From 40CM-2-70-7 sp035631315 (GTDB taxonomy: Bacteria; Gemmatimonadota; Gemmatimonadetes; Gemmatimonadales; GWC2-71-9), in assembly GCA_035631315.1 (NCBI GenBank), contig DASQIZ010000114.1:1-20571 (forward strand): DNA of 20,571 nt. The letters run 5' to 3'. The position numbers were made by a program, and so were the translations under genes. Shown here piece by piece: positions 16,636 to 20,571 of this stretch (position 1 is the stretch's first letter; each line of letters starts with the position of its first letter). Below the pieces are notes generated by a model. That model had not been told where the DNA came from, ran no database searches, and saw nothing but the letters and a program-made list of their open reading frames with translations.

Positions 16636-17406
16636 TTACCTAACCCCGGGCGTAAGCCCGGGGTTCGAAATCACGGGAACCGCCAGGTTATTCCTCAGAG
16701 TCACCCAGCTGACCAAGCTGTCCTGCAGAGGCACCGTCACCCCGCGTCTCGTAACGGGCTCCGCGCTCTGCATATGCACGCGGATGCGGATCGCAGAAAT
16801 GTCACCGGCCACGGCAGCAGGCGCTCCCGCGGTATCGAAAAAGGAGAACAGGAGTCCACTGGAAACGAGCGGTCCCGCGATCGGCTGCAGCCCGCCGGCG
16901 TCTCGCACGCCGATGTAGAACGCCCCATCTGACGCCCGATACGACCGGTACGTCACCACCTCGAACGCTCTGACAGGGGATTGCGTCGAGTCCGCGCAGG
17001 CACTCGACGATACTGAGGTGGCGAGCCCCGGATGCCACGCCGAGTCGCCGTAGACCAGCAGGGAATCACCGGCGGCGATGCTGCGCACGCCGAAGGTCAT
17101 CGCCCGGTTCAAGACCACCACCCCCCCGGCGATGGAGCACGCGAGCGCGAAGGCGCGCTCGGCCCTGATGGTGACCGAGTCCGGTCCAAAGGCGATGATG
17201 TCTCCATCCACCGCATCGAGCCCCCACAGCTCCGCCCCCAGGATGTCTCCCGCCGTGCGGAGGTTGTCACTGAGATCGGCCCGCTGACCCAGCTCCCGAT
17301 ACAAGCGCTTCTGCGTCAGCAGCACCCGGCCCACCGCCGTCATCACCGCCGCGAAGAGACCCAGCGCAATCACCAGCTCGAGGATGGTGAATCCCCGCGC
17401 GCTCAT
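16636..17406 (-). CDS. PilW-like minor pilin (prepilin)
   Basis: The 256-residue product has a clear class III prepilin leader: MSARG followed by FTILELVIALGLFAAVM. Cleavage falls after Gly5 and Glu lies at +5 of the mature chain. The hydrophobic helix runs to about residue 30, then RELGQRADLSDNLRTAGDILGAELWG and a beta-rich globular part with two cysteines (LACSIAG, SACADS) that could pair. The pattern matches PilW/PilJ-type minor pilins that prime pilus assembly. The frame stays open upstream, but the ATG at 17406 is chosen because it sits at the leader and overlaps the pilV-like stop as ATGA. The last codons (NPGLTPGV) are encoded by a perfect palindrome. Specific naming as pilW is by resemblance and order. 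Confidence 0.85.
   Translation of the reverse strand: MSARGFTILELVIALGLFAAVMTAVGRVLLTQKRLYRELGQRADLSDNLRTAGDILGAELWGLDAVDGDIIAFGPDSVTIRAERAFALACSIAGGVVVLNRAMTFGVRSIAAGDSLLVYGDSAWHPGLATSVSSSACADSTQSPVRAFEVVTYRSYRASDGAFYIGVRDAGGLQPIAGPLVSSGLLFSFFDTAGAPAAVAGDISAIRIRVHMQSAEPVTRRGVTVPLQDSLVSWVTLRNNLAVPVISNPGLTPGVR
16642..16665. repeat. Perfect palindrome at the 3' end of the pilW-like gene
   Basis: AACCCCGGGC and GCCCGGGGTT form a perfect 10-bp stem around a GTAA loop (+ strand). It lies inside the last codons of the pilW-like gene, just before its TAA. No T-run follows, so a classical terminator is unlikely. The shape and sequence are REP-like, suggesting a dispersed palindrome; copy number cannot be judged from one window. 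Confidence 0.55.
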
Positions 17407-17810
17407 GGACACAACGCCGCCCCCTCGACCGTGAACCGCCTGCCATTCGCCCGAACGCTGTCCACGATGTACCGCGCCGGCCCTCGCGCACTCACGGTCC
17501 ACCACTGCCCGCGATCGGTCCCGCTGAGAGACCCCGAAATCCGGCATACCTGGTTCCTCAAGGAATCGACGGTGACGGCAGATCGAGCCACGGCTTCCGC
17601 TCTCAGCCGCCCGCGCGTCATCGCCCGCTGGGCAGAATCAGATGTCGCCGCGAGGCCAAGGACGCCAACCGCGAGAATGACAATCGCGACCATCAGCTCG
17701 ACGAAACTCACGCGCGCGACATAGTCACGTCGCGTGCCACCATGAAGTCTGCGAACGGGGCCGAGTTGAAAAACGAGGAAGAAAGACGGTGCAGCGTTCT
17801 GCTCTGGCAA
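17403..17810 (-). CDS. PilV-like minor pilin, start uncertain, leader possibly frameshifted
   Basis: The frame encodes VSFVELMVAIVILAVGVLGLAA, a typical prepilin helix with Glu at +5, then AQRAMTRGRLRAEAVARSAV and a short globular part with two cysteines (QVCRIS and the terminal ALCP). It ends in an ATGA overlap with the pilW-like gene. Only two starts exist in this frame. TTG at 17810 gives 135 residues with an implausible 34-residue leader ending in Arg. GTG at 17711 falls at the mature +1 position and leaves no leader. An ATG at 17722 in another frame reads MSR and would join the pilin frame as MSRG-VSFVELMV if one G were added. The gene is therefore real as a pilin, but either the assembly or the gene carries a one-base deletion. 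The coordinates give the whole open frame. Confidence 0.65.
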   Translation of the reverse strand: MPEQNAAPSFFLVFQLGPVRRLHGGTRRDYVARVSFVELMVAIVILAVGVLGLAATSDSAQRAMTRGRLRAEAVARSAVTVDSLRNQVCRISGSLSGTDRGQWWTVSARGPARYIVDSVRANGRRFTVEGAALCP

Positions 17811-17839
17811 TGCGCGAGTGTGATGCAGGTCCCTGCAGA

Positions 17840-19198
17840 CTACTCGAGTCCGTGCCTCGCAATCTTGTAGAAGAGCGTGCGGAGACTGACCCCCAGCCGG
17901 GTCGCCGCCTCCCGCCGGTTTCCACCTGCCGCGGCGAGCGCCTCGGCAATCGCCGTCCGCTCGGCGACATCCATGGTCTCGCGAAGAGTCCGCGCGGCAC
18001 CGGACGCGGCCGCTGCACCATCTCCCCGAGTCGCGGGCTGGAAATCGCGGGGCTCGAGGATCTCGTGGTCCGACAGGACACCTGCCCGCTCGATCGTGTG
18101 CTCCAGCTCCCGGGCGTTACCGGGCCAGGACTGATCTTTCAGCCACTCGACCGCGGCGACGGAAAGCCCCAGACGGCGCCCAAGTCGGTGGGCTGCCAAC
18201 CGGGCGAAGTGATGGGCAAGAGCCGGGATGTCCTCGGGCCGCTGCCGGAGTGGCGGGATGTGAATGGCGACGACGTTCAGGCGGTAGAGGAGATCCTCGC
18301 GAAAGCTCCCCCGCTTGGCGTCCGCTTCGAGGTCGCGGGCCGTGGCGGCGAGGACCCGGACATCCACCTTCCGCGACCGCTGGTCCCCCACCCGCCTGAT
18401 TTCGCCTTCCTGAAGCACGCGCAGAAGCTTGGTCTGCAGGGGCGCCGGCATTTCGCCGATTTCGTCCAGGAGAATGGTGCCCCGCTCCGCCTGCTCGAAG
18501 AGCCCCGGCTTGTCCGCGACCGCACCGGTGAACGCCCCACGCACGTGCCCGAAGAGCTCGGACTCGAGGAGTGACTCGGGGATCGCGGCACAATTGATCC
18601 CGACAAATGGCCCTCCGGCGCGGGGCGAAGCCCGGTGGATGGCGCGCGCCACTACTTCCTTGCCGGTCCCGCTCTCGCCGGTGATCAGCACCGTCGTCTT
18701 GTGGGCCGCCACCCGGGCAACGATGTCCAGGACATCCCTCAGCGCCGGGCTCTCCGCCACCATGCCGCCGGGCGGCACCACACCGCCGTCGACGCCGTCG
18801 AGACGGGCCCTCAGACGCGCCACGTCGAACCGCAGGCGCTCGCGCTCCTCCGCCTTCTTCAGCGTGAGAATCACCTCGTCCGGACGGAAGGGCTTGGGCA
18901 GGTAGTCGTACGCACCTTCCTGCATGGCCGCGATCGCGGCGTCCTCCCGTCCGTACGCACTCATCATCACGACCAGCCCGGTGCCGCCCTTCTCCTGGTA
19001 CGCGCGAAGGAATCCGATTCCATCGAGCTCGGGCATCCGGACATCACAGAGCAGGAGATCGAACGGCTCGGCGAGCGCCAGCTCGAGCCCCTCGCGGCCG
19101 GTGCGCGCGGACGTGACCTCGTACCCCTCGCCGGAGAGGAGCAATCCGAGGGACTGACGGAGCCCCGGCTCGTCGTCGACGATGAGGACCCGGGTCAA
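17840..19198 (-). CDS. pilR: Sigma-54-dependent response regulator, PilR-like
   Basis: This NtrC-type activator of 452 residues has a receiver domain at 1-120 with Asp8-Asp9, phospho-acceptor Asp52 (LLCDVRMPELDG), Ser80 and Lys102. The AAA+ domain at about 145-370 has Walker A GESGTGKE, the sigma-54-contacting GAFTGA at 221-226, Walker B ILLDEIGEM and the arginine region FREDLLYRLNV. The C-terminal Fis-type helix-turn-helix is GNRREAATRLGVSLRTLFYKI. All catalytic residues are present, so it should remodel RNA polymerase-sigma-54 after phosphorylation. The start is TTG, overlapping the kinase stop as TTGA. The name PilR is inferred from its place between the pilin gene and the minor pilins; the likely target, a pilA promoter, is outside the window. 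AtoC- or ZraR-type naming would describe the same architecture. Confidence 0.9.
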   Translation of the reverse strand: MTRVLIVDDEPGLRQSLGLLLSGEGYEVTSARTGREGLELALAEPFDLLLCDVRMPELDGIGFLRAYQEKGGTGLVVMMSAYGREDAAIAAMQEGAYDYLPKPFRPDEVILTLKKAEERERLRFDVARLRARLDGVDGGVVPPGGMVAESPALRDVLDIVARVAAHKTTVLITGESGTGKEVVARAIHRASPRAGGPFVGINCAAIPESLLESELFGHVRGAFTGAVADKPGLFEQAERGTILLDEIGEMPAPLQTKLLRVLQEGEIRRVGDQRSRKVDVRVLAATARDLEADAKRGSFREDLLYRLNVVAIHIPPLRQRPEDIPALAHHFARLAAHRLGRRLGLSVAAVEWLKDQSWPGNARELEHTIERAGVLSDHEILEPRDFQPATRGDGAAAASGAARTLRETMDVAERTAIAEALAAAGGNRREAATRLGVSLRTLFYKIARHGLE

Positions 19199-20361
19199 CT
19201 GGTCGCCTCGACGGCCTGAGGGAGGAACAGCTTGAAGGCCGCGCCCCCTTCCCGCGCCTGCTCCACCCAGACCAATCCACCCATGTCGAAGACGGTCCGT
19301 TGGACGATCGCGAGGCCCAAACCCGTACCCCGGCCCGGCTCCTTGGTTGTGTAGAACGGCTCGAACACACGGGCCCGGTCCTCCTTCGGCACACCCGGCC
19401 CGCCGTCCACGATGAAGAGCAGTGCGCCAACCGCCCCGGCATCCAGGTCGGGGATCGGGGGCAAGGAAGGCCGCCGCTGGTGGGCCCGGGTGAACGTGCG
19501 AGTCCCGGAATCGGTGGAGCGGTGGCGGGAAAGGCCCACTTCCTCAGGATCGAAGTGCCAACGTCTGACACCCATGATCACAGGACCCTGCGCGGGTGTC
19601 GCGTCTACAGCGTTGAGCAGGAGGTTGACCAGGGCCTGCTCGAGCGCGTGGGCGCGGCCGCGAACGCGGGGCACGTCGGAGCCGACGTCAAGCTGAGGAT
19701 TGCACTTCTTGAACGCGCCCTGCGCGCGCATCAGCTCGAACGCCGCTTCCATCACCGCCTTCACGTCGAGCGACTGCACTGCTTCATCCTTGGGCCGGGC
19801 ATACTCGAGGAGTCCGCGGACGATCTTGTCGATGCGTTCGAGCTCCCGCGTCATTCCGCCAATGATCTCGGAATCCCCACCACGCCGCCGCTCCACTTCC
19901 AGATAGGTGCCGATGGCGCCGAGGGGGTTGCCGATTTCGTGGGCGACACCGGCCGCGAGGAGGCCGACGCTGGCGAGTTTTTCCGACCGGACGAGCTGAC
20001 TCTGGGCATCGAGCAGGCGGTCGGTCATCCGGTTCAGTCGTTCGCCGAGGGAGGTGAAGTCCTGCGTTTCGGCGTCGGGCGCCCGGGCACCGAGGTCTCC
20101 GGAGGCCACGGCGTCCGCGGCGTTCATGAGGCGCTCGACGGGACGGAGCACGTGCCGCGTCACGATGTAGCGGCCGAAGATGATGAAGATCCCGACGTCG
20201 ACGGCGACGGTCACGAGGACCAGGGGCAGCAGCTCTCCGGACGTGAGGCCGGCGGTCAGGGCCTCGAGCGCGAGGATACTCGCCACTCCGAGGAGGAGCG
20301 CCGCCGCTGCCAGAAACGCAAGATTGAAAAGGAGCTCGGTCTTGAGCGAGGGCTTGCCCAC
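19195..20361 (-). CDS. pilS: Sensor histidine kinase, PilS-like
   Basis: The 388-residue kinase has two membrane segments (about 11-36 and 44-63) with almost no periplasmic loop, a HAMP domain (about 62-115), the H-box AAGVAHEIGNPLGAI with His141, and a HATPase domain. The ATPase motifs are NLLLNAVDAT (Asn250), VDGGPGVP (about 318-325), FEPFYTTKEPGRGTGLGL and a final G-rich strand. Lack of a sizeable sensory loop suggests it senses within the membrane, as PilS does for pilin in Pseudomonas. A basic, proline-containing insert of about 45 residues lies between the N and G1 boxes. The GTG start has no visible Shine-Dalgarno sequence and lies 15 bp beyond the T-run of the pilA terminator. Its stop overlaps the regulator as TTGA. 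Assignment as PilS is by context; NtrB/ZraS-type kinases look alike. Confidence 0.88.
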   Translation of the reverse strand: MGKPSLKTELLFNLAFLAAAALLLGVASILALEALTAGLTSGELLPLVLVTVAVDVGIFIIFGRYIVTRHVLRPVERLMNAADAVASGDLGARAPDAETQDFTSLGERLNRMTDRLLDAQSQLVRSEKLASVGLLAAGVAHEIGNPLGAIGTYLEVERRRGGDSEIIGGMTRELERIDKIVRGLLEYARPKDEAVQSLDVKAVMEAAFELMRAQGAFKKCNPQLDVGSDVPRVRGRAHALEQALVNLLLNAVDATPAQGPVIMGVRRWHFDPEEVGLSRHRSTDSGTRTFTRAHQRRPSLPPIPDLDAGAVGALLFIVDGGPGVPKEDRARVFEPFYTTKEPGRGTGLGLAIVQRTVFDMGGLVWVEQAREGGAAFKLFLPQAVEATS

Positions 20362-20376
20362 ACCGGGAATAGGCAG

Positions 20377-20409
20377 AAAAAAAGAGCGGCGGGGAAGTCC
20401 CCGCCGCTC
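20377..20409 (-). terminator. Rho-independent terminator of the pilin gene
   Basis: On the minus strand GAGCGGCGGGGA pairs perfectly with TCCCCGCCGCTC over 12 bp with a two-base gap (four-base effective loop). Seven T residues follow immediately. It starts 23 bp after the pilin TAA and ends 15 bp before the kinase start codon. This is the only textbook terminator in the window. Confidence 0.93.
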
Positions 20410-20432
20410 CGTTGATCCATGCTACGAGATGC

Positions 20433-20571
20433 TTACTGGCAGACCGGAGCGCCTTCGGCGTTCGAGGTCGTGGCCGGAGCCGTGGGCGTCACGGCGCCGA
20501 TGTAGATCGCGCAGGACGTCGGGGTGTTGATGTTCGTGATGCTCGCGGTCCACCCAGCCTGCGTGCCCGTC
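20433..20571 (-). CDS. pilA: Type IV major pilin PilA, C-terminal fragment (5' end outside window)
   Basis: The last 45 codons of a gene entering from the right edge read TGTQAGWTASITNINTPTSC, then AIYIGAVTPTAPATTSNAEG, ending APVCQ and TAA. Two cysteines, one in TSCAIYIG and one three residues from the end, are placed like the disulfide-bonded loop of type IVa major pilins. The prepilin leader and helix lie outside the window. The identity is therefore inferred from the C-terminal pattern, the strong terminator that follows (suiting a highly expressed single gene), and the adjacent pilS/pilR genes. Another secreted beta-rich protein with a C-terminal disulfide cannot be ruled out. Confidence 0.7.
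   Translation of the reverse strand, partial: TGTQAGWTASITNINTPTSCAIYIGAVTPTAPATTSNAEGAPVCQ

Noticed and set aside
17706..17737. TGGCACG element resembling the -24 box of a sigma-54 promoter before the pilV-like gene
   Set aside because: The matching -12 position reads GA instead of GC and would fall within or after the possible start codons, so it cannot drive this gene.
17723..17839. Separate promoter or small RNA between the regulator and the pilV-like gene
   Set aside because: No convincing -35/-10 pair, terminator or stem was found in this gap of about 117 bp; the minor pilins may be transcribed from further upstream.

Overview
The window is a dense, GC-rich bacterial segment in which every gene I can support lies on the minus strand. 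Gene content, codon use and the pairing of a pilMNOPQ operon with a topA-trmFO-xerC-hslV-hslU block would fit a Gemmatimonadota-type organism. That placement is an inference from remembered family resemblance, not a search. No rRNA, tRNA, CRISPR array, insertion sequence or phage gene was seen.

Reading in the direction of transcription (high to low coordinates), the window opens with the 3' end of a type IV major pilin gene (pilA) and its strong intrinsic terminator. A pilS/pilR-type two-component pair follows: a membrane histidine kinase and a sigma-54-dependent response regulator with GAFTGA, whose genes overlap by TTGA. Next come three minor-pilin-like genes (pilV-like, pilW-like, pilX-like). 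After an AT-rich promoter region with a perfect TTGACA box comes pilM-pilN-pilO-pilP-pilQ, mostly linked by 4-bp ATGA overlaps. Directly downstream of pilQ lies an 838-codon lipoprotein gene with Ig-like repeats and a propeller-like C-terminal half. It looks like an uncharacterised pilus-linked envelope protein.

The second half holds housekeeping genes in the same direction: aroC and aroK (shikimate pathway), topA (DNA topoisomerase I), trmFO (folate-dependent tRNA U54 methyltransferase), xerC (tyrosine recombinase), and hslV and hslU (ATP-dependent protease, hslU cut by the left edge). The order topA-trmFO-xerC-hslV-hslU matches the Bacillus subtilis topA-trmFO-codV(xerC)-clpQ-clpY cluster. 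The pilQ-aro neighbourhood recalls the pilMNOPQ-aroK-aroB arrangement of gammaproteobacteria.

The points most worth a second look are: an apparent CTG start codon of trmFO overlapping the topA stop; a pilV-like prepilin whose leader looks broken by one missing base; the large lipoprotein behind pilQ; an insertion in PilQ with a DxNxDGxxD calcium-loop-like motif and a cysteine pair; a minor pilin with a bactofilin-like repetitive C-terminal part; and two perfect short-loop palindromes at gene junctions.
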